Below, piece after piece: positions 11,224-23,600 of a DNA stretch of 64,000 nucleotides (positions are counted from its first letter, which is position 1; each line of letters begins with the position of its first letter). A model generated the notes under the pieces. The model saw only the letters and a list, made by a program, of their open reading frames with translations, did not search any database and had not been told where the DNA came from. The stretch comes from Rhizodiscina lignyota (lineage: Eukaryota; Ascomycota; Dothideomycetes; Aulographales; Rhizodiscinaceae). Location: assembly GCA_010015805.1 (NCBI GenBank), contig ML978130.1, positions 62,001 to 126,000 of the forward strand, in the 5' to 3' direction. The translations under genes were made by a program, and so were the position numbers.

Positions 11224-12113
11224 GATGTAGGTCCCTTTGTTGCCGATTGCCACATTCGAATTCCCTTCATCCAAAGATACCCTTGACGATAAGAGAACAC
11301 GACGGAGAAGAAATGTTGAAACTTAAGGAAACCTCGTCCCTGCGCGCAACCAGTATCCCTCCGCGGCCATTTTGCTACGGAGGACCTCGCGGCCAAAAAG
11401 TGATGAAAGACGCTGTGGAGCCCTGAAATGATGCAGCAGCGGCCCGCGGAGCGATGCTGTGATTAGCCAGTCGTCTCATTGCTCCGTACGCCCCTTTCCT
11501 GCTGTATTCTATCCACTTTACGACGTCCAAGTGCAAAAACTCCCCGAGACGGCTGGGCCTCGGCGTCTCTCTTCGGCGTCGTCTTTTCATGCTTTGGGAG
11601 ACTCGCACGTATGCCGCATTCGAGGATGATGAAGGTGATGATGTCCATGATTGTCATGATGATGTGGATTTCCTAAGGACGTGAGACGGCTCTTATGTAC
11701 CAAAGCTGACAGAAATTTGGACGGCTTTCCATAGATCCGGATGAAAAAGAGGAAGTAGTTACGTTGTCATCCTGGCCTCTACTGTTGGATTGAGGCAACG
11801 ACGGAGGTATTAGACATCCGCACAGTGCGGTCGTGGAGTGCTCTGGTAGGCGCTTGTCGCAACCATTTCTCGCATCGAAGTGTCACGTTGGCAGGGACTT
11901 GGAATGGCCTCATATTACAACCTTCACAGCTCATCTTCAACAGTCGACGGAGCACCGCTCTATTCCGAGCTTCTACCATCTAGTATCGAATCTATCGGTC
12001 AAGCTCATCGTATATACAGAGCCAAAGCTCTTCGCGATCTCATTCAGATCTATTGCAAGTCACGCTCTTCACAACTCTCAAACCATCGTATCCCATATCA
12101 AGCACGCTCTCAA
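11224..12113. other. Intergenic region upstream of the pyruvyltransferase gene
   Basis: About 890 bp between the pyruvyltransferase start and the NADH pyrophosphatase 3' end. Short frames on both strands lack family-like features. It likely contains the pyruvyltransferase promoter; I see nothing else. Confidence 0.4.
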
Positions 12114-13718
12114 TCAAATCTTCATCACTCCAGCCGAGACAAACCCATTCACGACGCTGGTAAGAAGTTGATTCGCAATGGCCGTTCGCGGTGGAAGGCG
12201 GAGGCCGCCTTCTCTCCATTCTGGACCGGGCTGTTAAACATGTGTTAGCAAATAGTCCCTTCCCGTACACAGTAATGAGTGCAAGGTCAGAGGAAAAGGG
12301 AGCATACAGGCTCCGCAGTGCGCATTCTGCCCTGTTCGTCCTGCGTGCCCAAAATTCCAAGTGTCAGAAAGACAGTCATTCTCATAAGACCAACGCCAAT
12401 GAAAATGCAAAACAGAAAACATATGAAAACGCCAGACAACTCACCCTCTCACCAAGGCCACTAGTCCCCACCCTCAGTGCTTCCCTAACCTCATCTAACG
12501 AAAACCACTTCGCATCCTCCAACTCGGGATCATTCCCCAAATCCACCACCTCACCATCCGGCGTAGCCTGACCAATCGCGCCGATCATCAGATTCGCTGG
12601 ATACGGCCATGGCTGTGTGGAATGCACGACCACCCTGCCCAGCTTAATCCCACTCTCCTCCCAAACCTCCCTGCGCACCGCCTCCTCCACACTCTCCGCC
12701 GGCTCCAGAAAGCCCGCGAGCGTGCTGTACCAGTGCGCCGGCCAGCGTCTCTGCCTTCCTAACAAAATGCGCTGGCCGTCGTGGCTGACGCACGCCATGA
12801 TAACGGTCGGGTCGGTCCTGGGGAACTGGAGATTCGAGATGACGCCTCTGGTGGGGCATGATGGACGATCAAATGGTTTCTCCGGCACACCGGCGCCCTG
12901 GGTGCCGCTGGCGAGGAGCTGCGAGAAGTCTGTGGGCGGGCAGGTGCGCTTGAAGCCTGCGTTGACGGAGAACGTAGGCTGTCCGCAGCCACCGCAGAAG
13001 GGATTGCGCGCGTTCCAGTCGAGGAGGTGGCGCGCTTCAGCGTATATCGCGGCTGCAGAACTGTCAGAATTACCATATTGGAATAAGAAATGGCGAAGTT
13101 CACCTTCTTCCGCTGGCAGAGCCATATGTAGCCTTCCCTTGGAGAAATGCACGCCCTTATCCTCAAACGACTTGATCAACGCCTCCGCAGCCTCCTTGAT
13201 GCTCTCATGCTTCGGCGTGACGTCGACGGCAAAGAACGGCGCGCCCTTGTAGCCCTTCTTGGTCGTCACGCCGTCCTTGTCTTCGTGCAGGCCCAGGAAG
13301 ATCATCTGCGGGATATACGTGGTGCTGTTGTACTCTTTGACCAGGTCCTCCTCGCTCTTTGAGTATGGATCATCTCCGATTATCGGCTTGACGTCTGCGT
13401 ATGTTGCATAGTGCAGCTTCGTGGGACTCTCCACCAACGGCTCGAGCTTGTTGAAGATGAGGAACGTGGTCGTGTGGTGCGTTAATGCATGGGAGAGGAA
13501 TGGATGATCTTGTCTGAGGAAAGACACTCTATTCAGCGGCGATCCTGTTGCATATTAGCATCTGTGAAGCGCATTGAATTCGGAGCGAGCGGCGCGCCTG
13601 AGAAGTAGTTGGCGACCTCCTTCCCGAACTTTCTTGACAACATCGAGTCCAAGTCTGGGTGCGCCGGCTCCGGAAGCTCTGGCTGCGGCAACCTTTTGTC
13701 CTCGCTGTTCGAAGTCAT
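12114..13718 (-). CDS. NPY1: NADH pyrophosphatase (Nudix, NUDT12/NPY1 type)
   Basis: Hydrolyses NAD(P)H and related dinucleotides to NMNH plus AMP; the yeast homologue is peroxisomal. Exons 13598-13718, 12445-13544 and 12114-12230, 445 residues. The Nudix box is GFLEPAESVEEAVRREVWEE at about residue 318, followed by SGI. A zinc-ribbon start (NPFCGGCGQPT, C224 and C227) and the family block QFPRTDPTVIMA precede it. The conserved junction SGSPLNRVSFLRQDHPF is restored only if intron 13545-13597 is a GC-AG intron of 53 nt with a TGCTAAT branch site. The last intron, 12231-12444, is long (214 nt) and joins GTSGLGER to PGPEWREGGLRLPPRTA, the expected C-terminal block. No clear peroxisomal tripeptide: the C-terminus reads VMKI. 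An upstream in-frame ATG at 13856 is possible. The gene is divergent from COG2 with 295 bp between starts. Confidence 0.92.
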
Positions 13719-14013
13719 GGGAGTGGATTTGGTGTTGAAATGCGCAATCAACCAGCTCGCACGTAATGTGAACTTGGCAGAAGGAACGACAGTGAGATTG
13801 AACCGAGTATACAGAAATTGATTAGTATACTTGAACCTGAGTGCCCTGGGTATCATGGAGCGAAGGCAGTTCTACTAGTAGTGATGTTGATTAGAGAGCG
13901 AAAGCGGGGGGGTGACGCTGGAGCTCGGGAGGTTTTCCGTTCGGCGGCAGTGAGGTGCTCCGACCATCCACCGAAGACGGAACAGACTCTTCCATCATTT
14001 TATATCACTGAAA
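13719..14013. promoter_or_regulatory. Shared divergent promoter, NPY1/COG2
   Basis: Only 295 bp separate the two start codons, so both promoters must share this stretch. I see no obvious TATA box for either gene. Confidence 0.5.
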
Positions 14014-14960
14014 ATGAGTCGCTTTTACGTGCGTATTACTTCTCAGAGGCCTGCTATATCGCCCAATTGACAATTCGGTAGTTCAGCTCCCCAAGCTCCA
14101 ACCCCGCCGACGGCGACTCGGACATCGACTTCAACCTCGCCCTCGACGACGACCTCCCCTACCCCGAGCCCATCTCGCGCGACCCCTTCCTCTCCCCCAA
14201 CTTTATCCCAAGCGCATACCTCTCTTCCTTAAACGTCCGCACAAGACATCAGACCCTCGAAGACCTGCGGGCCGAGCTCCGCCAGCGCAGCCAGGACCTC
14301 TCGAAGGAGCTGCTCGACCTCGTCAACAGCAACTATCAGGACTTTCTGGGCCTAGGGGGCAGTTTGAAGGGCGGAGAGGAGAAGGTTGAGGAGGTTAGGG
14401 TTGGGCTGTTGGGATTTCAGAGGGGTGTGAGAGAGCTGAGAGGGTTGGTGGGGGAGAGAAGGAGGGAGGTGGAGGGGCTGTTGAAGGAAAGGGAGGAGCT
14501 GTGGAGAGAACGGCAGGTTGCAAGAGGACTGTTGGATGTTGATGCGAGATTGGTGGAACTGGAGGAGAAGCTCATGCTACAGTCTGCGGGCAAGAAGAAC
14601 GCCATAGATGCAGAGGCAGATAATGACAGTGAGTCCGAAGAGGACGACGACGAGGACGAGGAAGGCGTGGACGCAGCAGATGGAACTTTCGTGCCACTGA
14701 AGAGGTTGCAAAGACACACACAACGGTATCTGTGTCTTCTGGAAGTCATGGAGCGAGTGGGCCCGGAGCATCCATTCATCAAGGCGCAAGACGCGCGTAT
14801 CATGAGGGCGCGGAACACGTTGCTACTGGATTTGAGCACGGCGTTGAAGCAAGCAAGGGGACTGGGAGAAGCAGGAAGAGGACAACTCATGAAACTTTTG
14901 GTATTGTTTCGAGACCTGGATGAAGAGAAAGAGGCCGTCAAAGTATTGAAAGGCCATTGA
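14014..14960 (+). CDS. COG2: Conserved oligomeric Golgi complex subunit 2
   Basis: COG2 is a lobe-A subunit of the COG tether, which captures retrograde vesicles at the Golgi and keeps glycosylation enzymes in place. The first exon is only 15 nt (14014-14028, MSRFY). After a 53-nt intron (14029-14081) exon 2 runs 14082-14960, giving 297 residues. The N-terminus matches the fungal COG2 pattern: MSRFY, a Ser/Asp-rich stretch, then LPYPEPISRDPFLSPNF and a Leu-rich SAYLSSL segment. Next comes a coiled coil (about residues 70-185) containing NSNYQDFLGLGGSL. An acidic insert (SESEEDDDEDEE) separates it from a helical C-terminal part. Length suits the short fungal form, which lacks the animal C-terminal region. 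Upstream ATGs would not give this N-terminus. Confidence 0.88.
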
Positions 14961-15434
14961 ATCGTGCATCTCAGGACAGCTGTGTGCGAAAAGTTCCAGC
15001 AAGCCAACGGCCCGCGAAGCCACCGTATTATAATAGCCACCCGGCATTTCCGAGAAGCTTCCTTGCGCCGATGAGTTAATATTCGAGACGGTTTGGAAGT
15101 AGCTTGCCACCCTGGTTTGGAGCATTTGCTCCTCGTTGTCACGACAGAGAGACGACGTTGCAGGCCCCGTATATGCCCATCAAAGACTAGCTCCTTCATA
15201 AATCAACTCCCTGAGCACTGTCAACGTTTTCCATCAAAACTCATAGCCCTTCTGGAGGTCCGCCCTAACGCCAAAACCTTCCACAAATCTTGAGAAAGCA
15301 ACCATCCAAAGAATCCAGCTAACGCTGATATCGTTCTAACGCCTTCCGAATCGCGAACAAGACATTTCCGATCCAATCAAATCGTGACTTCGCTTCAAGC
15401 CACGTCCACTAAATACAGTTGCCTGGTCACAAGG
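14961..15434. other. Convergent 3' intergenic region
   Basis: About 470 bp between the convergent COG2 and F-box-like genes. No coding evidence; probably the two 3' untranslated regions. Confidence 0.4.
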
Positions 15435-16523
15435 CTAGTCCTGGCTCTTCAACTGGAGATGACAATGGTACACACTCGGGTAGTGCCTTGAAAGGCTCTT
15501 CAAAGCCATGGTTATAGTACCTCCTTTCTTGGCTACTCTGTCTTCGGGATGAGGGCGCGGACAGATCGGCACAAGGTTCTTGGTCATCCAGCTATATAGC
15601 TTCGGATATTCCCCCTTCTTGAAATGAGCGAATCCGCCATTCAGTGTCCATGGTTTAACCCTCGAGGTGAAGATCGTGGCGAGGCACGCCGATACGCCCT
15701 TTCTATGCTCCTTTGAGGCTCCCGATTCGAGTTTTGAGACTACTGATTCAAGGTCTTCCGGCTTCAACACTCGCCCCACGCCAGCCCGCAGTAAACCCAG
15801 CGTTATTTCAACGTTTTCCATCGTAATGGCCTCGATGATGGCATTCCGAGCAGGAATATAAGGTATCTGCAACTCGTTTTCAAACAGATCCTGCAACAAG
15901 TCAATCTTATCATTCAGGCGGTGTTCGAAGAGCACTGAAGGAATTTCAAGTCCTCGAATTTCTGCAATTTGCATAGGGCGGTCCTCCCACGGCCTGTAAT
16001 ATTTAGCAAACCCTCGATTGTGGAAGTGGCCGAACGGAAGACGCCAATGCTCATCCTTATCCACCATGAAATGTTTCCTTGCGCGGGCGCGTAGACCTCT
16101 GAATAGCGATGCAGTCATGAGCTCTGAATGGAGCGTTTGCAAAACTAGGGGCTGATGAGCATTATCTTTGGTAGATTTGCGATATACCGGAAGATTCTGA
16201 GGTATGTAACTGAAGCGAAGCTCCTGAGACAGTCGATCAGCGAAGCGAGACCGGAGTGCACCGTTGAGCAGTTTGCCGCTCAGTGTTGGCGATGTGAGAG
16301 GAAAGTCGAGGTTTAGGCTCATCATCCAGATATCCTGTAACAGCTCATTCGGGAGTTCCTCAAGCTTAGCTGAGCCCCTTGCGTACGGGTTAAGCTTCTA
16401 TTCCACTGTCAGCTACTTGATGTCGCGCCAAACACGTTATATTATACGCACTATAGAGTTTGTAGGCTTCGGTTTGGCCTCTGTCTGGACCCTCGGGGCT
16501 GTGAACTTCCGCTTGGCTGCCAT
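15435..16523 (-). CDS. F-box-like protein of unknown target
   Basis: Exons 16452-16523 and 15435-16397 with a 54-nt intron (16398-16451), giving 344 residues. The short first exon (MAAKRKFTAPRVQTEAKPKP) is basic and disordered. Right after the splice the protein reads KLEELPNELLQDIWMMSLN, an F-box-like start (LP.ELL..I), which in other proteins binds Skp1 in SCF ubiquitin ligases. The remainder (about 280 residues) contains no WD40, LRR or kelch repeat that I can see. Segments such as LRAGVGRVLKPEDLESVVSKLE are helical and could form degenerate ankyrin-like units. A TATA-like box (TTTATATAAA, 16611-16620) lies about 90 bp upstream of the start on this strand. The substrate is unknown; the F-box call rests on one short motif. 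Confidence 0.7.
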
Positions 16524-17608
16524 GGTTGAGGTGAAGTTTGCAGAGAGGTATGTATTGCCAGTTGAAGGTGGAGGTTGTAGAAAAAAGAGAGGCTGTGGAG
16601 AATTCTGAGATTTATATAAAAAGTCGACACCAGTGGTAGAACACGGCCAACCAGGAGGACAACACTGGACGTGTTTGGAAGATGTAGCAATCAAAGACTT
16701 GAATTGAAGTCTGCTTCATGCGAAGTCAGAGAGGGCAAGACAGTGTCTTGTCCTGTGCCTTACACATAAAAATTTATAATTAAATATGTCAAGATTTCTC
16801 GCTTGACTAGACGCATCTTGAATTTGAACTCGATTGGATTCATCGATTTACATACCGGGAGTGACGATTTTTTTTAACTTCGCAGTTCCTTACCACAGAT
16901 ATTGTAATCAGGCTTTTAAGTCGAAGACGACGTCTATATGGTCTAGCGGAACTTCCTAAAATTCCTTAATGATCTCCTTTCTCTTCTATTAAGCGTTCGA
17001 TATAGGAAATCGAATACCTCGTGTCAAGAATGTCGTTCGTCCAATTCGAAACGTTAAGATCTCATACTTAAAACGAAGGAAACCTCAACTGAAGCACACG
17101 CCTCATCTCACGAAGGTCAATAAATAGACTCAAGTGTTCGGCTATTAGGCAAATTGTAAGGGTTAAGGATGGTCTTTTGACATGAAAACTTCCGTGAGCG
17201 CCTTCCACTAGGCTCATCCTTGACTCAAAACTTTCACCTCTGATACGTGGACAGCATGACACGGAAAAAGTTATGAAGTAAACTGAATTTGGTCCTATCG
17301 TACAAAGAAAGGCCCTCGTGAATCAATTCTGAAAAAGTAGAATAGCCACGGTTGTCCACCCAATAGCACCACCGACGCCGATGTTATCACATGCCCAAAA
17401 GCAAGTGCATAATCCGCTCATAGTGCCAAACTCCATGCTCAGACCGATAGCAAGCAAGTAAAAACCTGCCGAGAATCCAAAGCCACAACTGTCCCACCCA
17501 GAGTCAAGCAACTCCATACCCCAGAGCAACGCATTTCAGCCCGCCATCAAACTCGCACTCTTCATCTCTCACCAATCACCCAGCAAACTCTCCATTTTCA
17601 CCACCACA
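16524..17608. other. AT-rich intergenic region
   Basis: About 1.1 kb between the F-box-like start and the TRA1 stop. From about 16740 to 17350 it is visibly richer in A and T than the flanks, with runs such as AAAAATTTATAATTAAAT and a T8 tract near 16869. No coding frame is convincing. A 68-codon minus-strand frame at 17323-17529 is hydrophobic but has no supporting features. Confidence 0.5.
16611..16620 (-). promoter_or_regulatory. TATA-like box of the F-box-like gene
   Basis: TTTATATAAA about 90 bp before the start codon at 16523, correctly placed for transcription to the left. Confidence 0.45.
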
Positions 17609-20600
17609 TTATAGATACGGCATCCAAAGCGGATCCGTCTGACTCAAGTGCTTCGGATCGACCGCCTTGGCCACGTAATCCACGACCGTCTGGTTCGCAG
17701 GCAAATTGTTCTCTCCTGGTTGCGCAAGAGCTTTCGCCCTACGCACCACAATATCGCTGTTCCCCTGCACTGCCTCGCGCATCTGGCTATCAATCGCTGC
17801 TTGGCGATGGCTCTGCGTCAGCCACCATGCCACCTCGTCGCGCACAAACACCGCAAGCTGCATCTCCATGCCCAAGCCCTGATCTTTCTCCGTCAAACAC
17901 CTGGCAATTGCCATAATCGCTGGAGCGAAAATACCCTCTGTCGCGAGCGGGCCCATTAAGGTCTGGAGATTGGGCGTCAGGCGAAAGGGCACGGGCTCTG
18001 GATTCTGGAAGATTGGTTTCTGTTGCGTCATGGCAGGGACGAGCTCGGTGCCCCAGACATGCAGTTTCTCGCGACTGATGAGCATCTTGTGTGGGAAGCG
18101 GGCGTTCATGTGCATGACATGCGTCATGAAAGTGAGCGTGGCAAACTGGTATGCGAAGGCGCGGCGGAAGAGCCAGAAGGTGTCGAAGGCCGGGTACGTG
18201 GCGGCGAAGTAGTCGAGAACAATGGTGTTGGGAACGTACTTGTCTTGGATGGCGGTGAGGGTCTCGAGGCGCGTGTTGGTATACTGATCGTTGTTGCGCT
18301 GCAACGTGTCAGAACCTTGCGTGTATGTGAACTCAAGGCGGAGACTTACGGGTGCCAAAGACCTCAACTTGTCAATCATGAACAGAATCGGTTCATCCCT
18401 GTTCACTCCGTTCCTCCTGCAGTGATCCTCAAAGATTCCCTGCAAGCTGACATGGCTCCCATCGTCCTGCATGAGCCGCACGTTCGGGCTAAGTGGGATC
18501 ATCAGCGGCAGATGGAACTGCAAATTGCGACGCCTGCTCTCCTTGCGCTTCATGAGAACGCCATTGAAGATCCTGAACAGCTGCACAATGCGCTCCTCGC
18601 GGCGGCAGTGCTTACCAGCGGGGTACTGAACCGCGAATGGATGCACGCTTCCATCATGACCACGAATCTTGAGACGACGATGACAATGTCCAGCGCCGCG
18701 AACAAGGTCGATGTTCTGCAAGAAGCGCTCGATACGAACAAAATCCTGGTTCTTGTCCTTGTGCAGAAGATATTGTCCCGGCACTTCAATCTCGTCAAAC
18801 TTCTGGAAGCGAATCTCGCTAAGGTGTGCACTAAGACTTTCAAGACCAACAGGCGATTGTCGACGATCGAGCTTCTCCTCAAAGCGGTTGCGCCACATGC
18901 GAAGCTTATGGATGTACTGGAACATCGTCGGCTTCTTCTTGACAAAGTCCTCCTCAAAAGACGGACGAATATGATGCGGCAAGACAGCCTGAGCGAATCG
19001 ATCTATGTTGGCTTCCGTCGCTTGAGGAAGCTTGACATCTTGAGCGTAGAGCTGAGGTTGCTTTCCGACGTAAGTGAGCGCATCGTTCAGCAGCGCAACG
19101 ATCAGGCGGTATGCATCTTCATCCGGCTGGGACTTGAAGTGTCGCTGGATTTGATCGACCATTGCCTCCATCGAAAGAGCCAGCAGTGGGAAGGCCGTCT
19201 TGAGCGCGGTACTAATATCCTCGGTGTGCTCCCAAGGCTTCTTCGGGGCAGGCGGCGAAGCAGCATTTCCAGATCCATTGACGCCGTTCGCTTCAGCACT
19301 GTCCGTCTTCGGTGTGGCACTCGGTCCATTCGCATTCGGGGTACCATTTTGCTGCGCGTCCCCATTCGCAGTGCCTGGCCTGGTGCTATCAATGGCCATG
19401 GCATCCGCAGTAGCCGGCCTCGAAGGGGGAGAGCTCTGCTTAGCTAGCGTTGGCGAGCCTTGGACTGGCGCAGGTGTCGAGCCTTGACCTCCAGCCTTTG
19501 CAGCCTTTGCAGCCTTCTCTCTAGCCTCCTTCTGCTCCTGCTGGCGTTTGATAGCGTGCATGTCTTCCCTGCTAGTACGAAGATGGAAGAATAAGGCCTG
19601 AGGATACGTCTTCGCCAGCTTGCTCAGAATTAAACGCGCAATTGGGGCTTCTTGTCGTGACAAGCTGAGGAGCAGCTGCGGAATGTACGTAATCCAATAC
19701 CACACAGGCGTATCGCCTTTGAACTGCTCGAACGTCTTGGCAAGCTGGTGCTCAGCGTCGTCAAGACTAAGCAGCCAGAGAATCCGGCCATTCAGTTTCC
19801 TCGATTTGGCGTTCTTGAACTGACCTGCTGCTTCCAAATAGCAGCTAATCGCAGATGACGCCTTCTCCAGATTCGTGGGATCCTCTTTAAACAGCATGTC
19901 ATTGTAGTGGCCCCACTCAGCCCAAGCTTTCGGCAGCTTAATGTCGAAGTACAAAGCACTGCCGAATGCGTCGTTGGCCTCGCTCTTCTGGCCGAGTTTG
20001 TTGAGGAACATGCCCTTGAGAGTGTAAAATTCTGCCTTCTGTTGGTTGCCAAAGTAGTTGAGGTTGGTATTGTTGATGACGTCCAGGCCACTATTGAGTT
20101 CCTTATCGTTCTGGTAGTGGCACTTCGCTTGTTCACGCAGTTTGAGGAACGCTTCCTGGATCTCGATATTGGGAAGCGTGTAGATCTTGCCAAGCTGCTG
20201 AATGCACACGTCCGGAAGGTTATGCTTGCGCGCAACGTGAGCGAAGCGATTAATGATCCAAGCAGTTTCATGGTATCCTCGATACGCGTAAGAGTTCCCG
20301 GTCGCATTACCCTGCTGCGGTGGAAGCAGCTGCAGATAGACACTATTGATTAGTGCAAAAATATGCTGTCTCCAAGTAACCAGATCCTGCCAAGCATTGA
20401 TATCGTCCCAGAAATTCGGCAAGCGCTCGCGCCACGTCGTAAGAAGCAGCTTGAGCTCTTGAGACTTGACGTCCAAGTTGCCCATATTCGTGGAATTGAG
20501 ACTCTGACAGATGACGCTCGCATCATGCAACTCGACCAAGTTCTGGAAGTTCTGCAAAATCGGGATATGCGCGTTCGTGATGCGTTTGGGAAGCTGATGC

Positions 20601-23600
20601 CACTTGCGAATCGACAATTGCACCGCCTCATCGCACACGCGATTAAAGTCCTGCGCAGACTCATTCTTCGTGTGGAACTTGAGCAGAGACATGAACGCTT
20701 CGAAGAATCGTCGGCGCGGTGTCGGGGCATCAGAAACGGACTTGATCATACTGTCAATCTGCTCTCTCGTCTCCTGGTTATTCCATAGATCGATATTGCG
20801 CCACGTTGCCTCGAGGTAGAGGTCATTGAAATTCTCATGCTTCGCAAAGTCGGCAATAATCTCCCAGTGCTGCAGCTTCTGCGCGCAGATGACCCAGTGG
20901 TCCTCCCAAAGCAGATACTCTGCCTGTGAGAAAGGAACGATGCCTGTGCGGGCCTTGATCTGCGCATTTTCATACAGTGTCTGCGCTTTGTCCCACGTGC
21001 CATTCTGCTCATACGAGAGCGCCGCGTTCGTCTCCATGTACTGGCATCGTCGGCGCCAAGTGCCATAGAAGAGATCATCTTCTTGTAGCGACGAGTAGAT
21101 GTCGAGTAGGGCATCCAGATTGCTCTCGCGAACCGACGGGACGTCCACGATTGGGGAAATTGCCATGTCCTCCATGAACTGCGCAGCCGTATACCACGCG
21201 TCGTAAGTCTTTGCGAGGAATTTCATGACATGTGGCGGGAACTTCAATCTCGGCCTCGCCCTCACAACTCCCTCGAGAATGCTCTGCACGCAATTCGGCC
21301 GCTTGTCAATCTGTCGTGTGTGGAAATCTTTGGTAACCAGCTGCGTGAGACCCTTCTCAAAATCATTTCGATCGTCCTTCGGGAAAGCTGACCAATAAAG
21401 CGGGAAGACAGCGACCCAAATCTGATGCGCAAGCTCCGAATCGGTATGCTGCAACTGTCCCAGCGGCTCCAGAATATCTCTAACCTTGAGTTCACCGACC
21501 TGCTGACAGAACTTGCGTTGCTCAGAAATGAGGCTCTCAAGCTGCTCATCAATCATCAGATCTGCCAACCTGGGATCCTTCTCATACGTCTCAAATAGCA
21601 CACTCGCTGGCACCGTCTTGAAGTCCTCCGGATGCAGCTGTGCTGGCACGCTCATCTCCACGCTTCCAAACAGCAATTGAATGACCTGGCTAAGCCAAAA
21701 GCTATCTGCCAGATTCGCCCAATCCTGACTCGTCATGACATAGCTCAAGCGACTGCTTGCCGTACGGGTGATATGCTTATCAAAAATGCTCATGAAGCGG
21801 TTGCGAATATCCACATCGGTCGCGCGACAGCCCACAAGGAAAGCAGGCTCCATGCGCACCGTCAGCTCCGAGCGAGTGATCCTGGAATCTTCGTAAATGC
21901 GAAGCACGAGATCCAAGAAGCGGTCCAGAAGCGCGCTATCGCCCTTTGCCTCAGCTCGCTGCTCGAAGAACAGCATCTTCGATAGCACAGCGGTCTTCTC
22001 CTTCATCGTGGGGATCGGCTCGCCGACCGCGAATATCCAGCCTTCGATGAGGTCCATAATCTGTGAACAGATGGCATTGCTAGGCGAACGCTCCACAAGT
22101 GTCGCTAGAGCGCTCAAGAACGGTCTTCGTTGATCGCCGAGAGTGTTGATGCGGCCAGCAAGAATGTCGATGATCTTAAGAATGAGGCTCTCCTGAATCT
22201 GCATCTCCTGCGCATCCTGTTGATTCGGATTACTCGGATCGACTCGGGCGGCTATCATCTGCTGAGGTGTCTGACCCGTCCAAGCAATGTTATCTTTGAT
22301 GAGCTTTGACGTGAAAATCTTCATGAGATGCGGGACATGTTGATCGATCTCTTCGGGACGGCGCTGCGCAAGGGTCCATAGCAAATTGATTGCGACAATG
22401 AGATTCGGCACATTGAGCGCCTCCGTCGCGACCGTACCGCAGAATGTCACAAATTCTGACCCGGGTGCATCTTCCATATTCTCGTCCTCGCCTGGTGCAG
22501 CCGGTTCGGGCAGAACATCCAGAATCCTGCGCACTAATGGGACCATCTTGGGATCATTCTCGCCGCCCTCGTCAATAGCATGCAGACAATCCTGCATCTC
22601 GACATCCTCGATCCTCGCGGGCTTCTCCAGCAACGACTGCAGCTTCGGTACACGCTCCAGCACCCATTCATCGCTCTTGACATTGACAATGACCTTGAGT
22701 ATCTGCAGAGTATTGATCAGCTTAGTCCGATAGCTCTCCTCCTTCTCGTCCGGTTGCTTCTCGTTCGTTAACACCGGAATGATAATCTTTGGAAAGCTCG
22801 CTTCCACATCCAAATCGCTCCAGCAGCCAGGCGAAAGAAGATTGTGCAGTAGTCTCAGAGCCTTCCTGCTCGCCTCGGTGGACTGGAGTGCCGAAGAGCT
22901 CATTGGCTCCTTATACTTGATCGACGAGACGGGATATCGTTCCGGTAGCTGCGCGATGAACTGCGTGAGATATCTAACGAGTCCGTTCCTCATCTGGGGC
23001 GGAGCGACAAAGACTCTCTTCTTTTGTGGTGAAGGAGATGCCGTGCCATCGGCCTTCCTCTTCATTCCCGGGCTAGCATCAATATCCATCGCCTCCGACT
23101 CATCAGCAGCCTCTCTAGCAGCGCGCTCCTCCCACTGCCAAATCATGCCAATAAGATTTAGCGCAAGCTTCTTATTCTCGTTCTGCAGGCTTGGCGGTTG
23201 CGCAATCTTCGACAGACTCGGGATAATCACGATACTCAGCGCTTCTCTTGCCTCGTAAAATAGATCCGGATGTCTGACCAAGAAGTTGAAAATGCTCATG
23301 AGTTGCTGCAGATTATGACTCTCCTCCGCGAGCACCTTTTTGGGCATTCTTGCCCACAGCGGCAACTTGCCATCGCTCCCAGGGATGCGCTTTTTCAGCA
23401 CCGGCGCAATAAGCTCAAGTGCCTGCATGACAAGGCTGCGGCCCTCATTTTGATGCGCCTTGAGCAGCGCGTGGTAGACCTGACTGCCAATCTTGGGCGG
23501 TGTCTCGTACGTCGCGATAAAGTATGCAATGACCACGTACGCAGCATGCTTGTTGATGATATCTTCGAGCTTGACCCAAGTATAACCGAACTTGATGACG

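Noticed and set aside
14417-15199. A 260-codon minus-strand frame opposite COG2, Ser-rich
   Set aside because: Its Ser runs are the complement of the Glu/Gly codons of the COG2 coiled coil.
17323-17529. Small hydrophobic minus-strand frame downstream of TRA1
   Set aside because: Sixty-eight codons rich in Gly, Cys and Trp, with no start context, intron or partner exon to support it.
18023-19447. A 474-codon plus-strand open frame inside TRA1
   Set aside because: It is an antisense shadow of strongly biased coding sequence; no domain or intron logic supports it.
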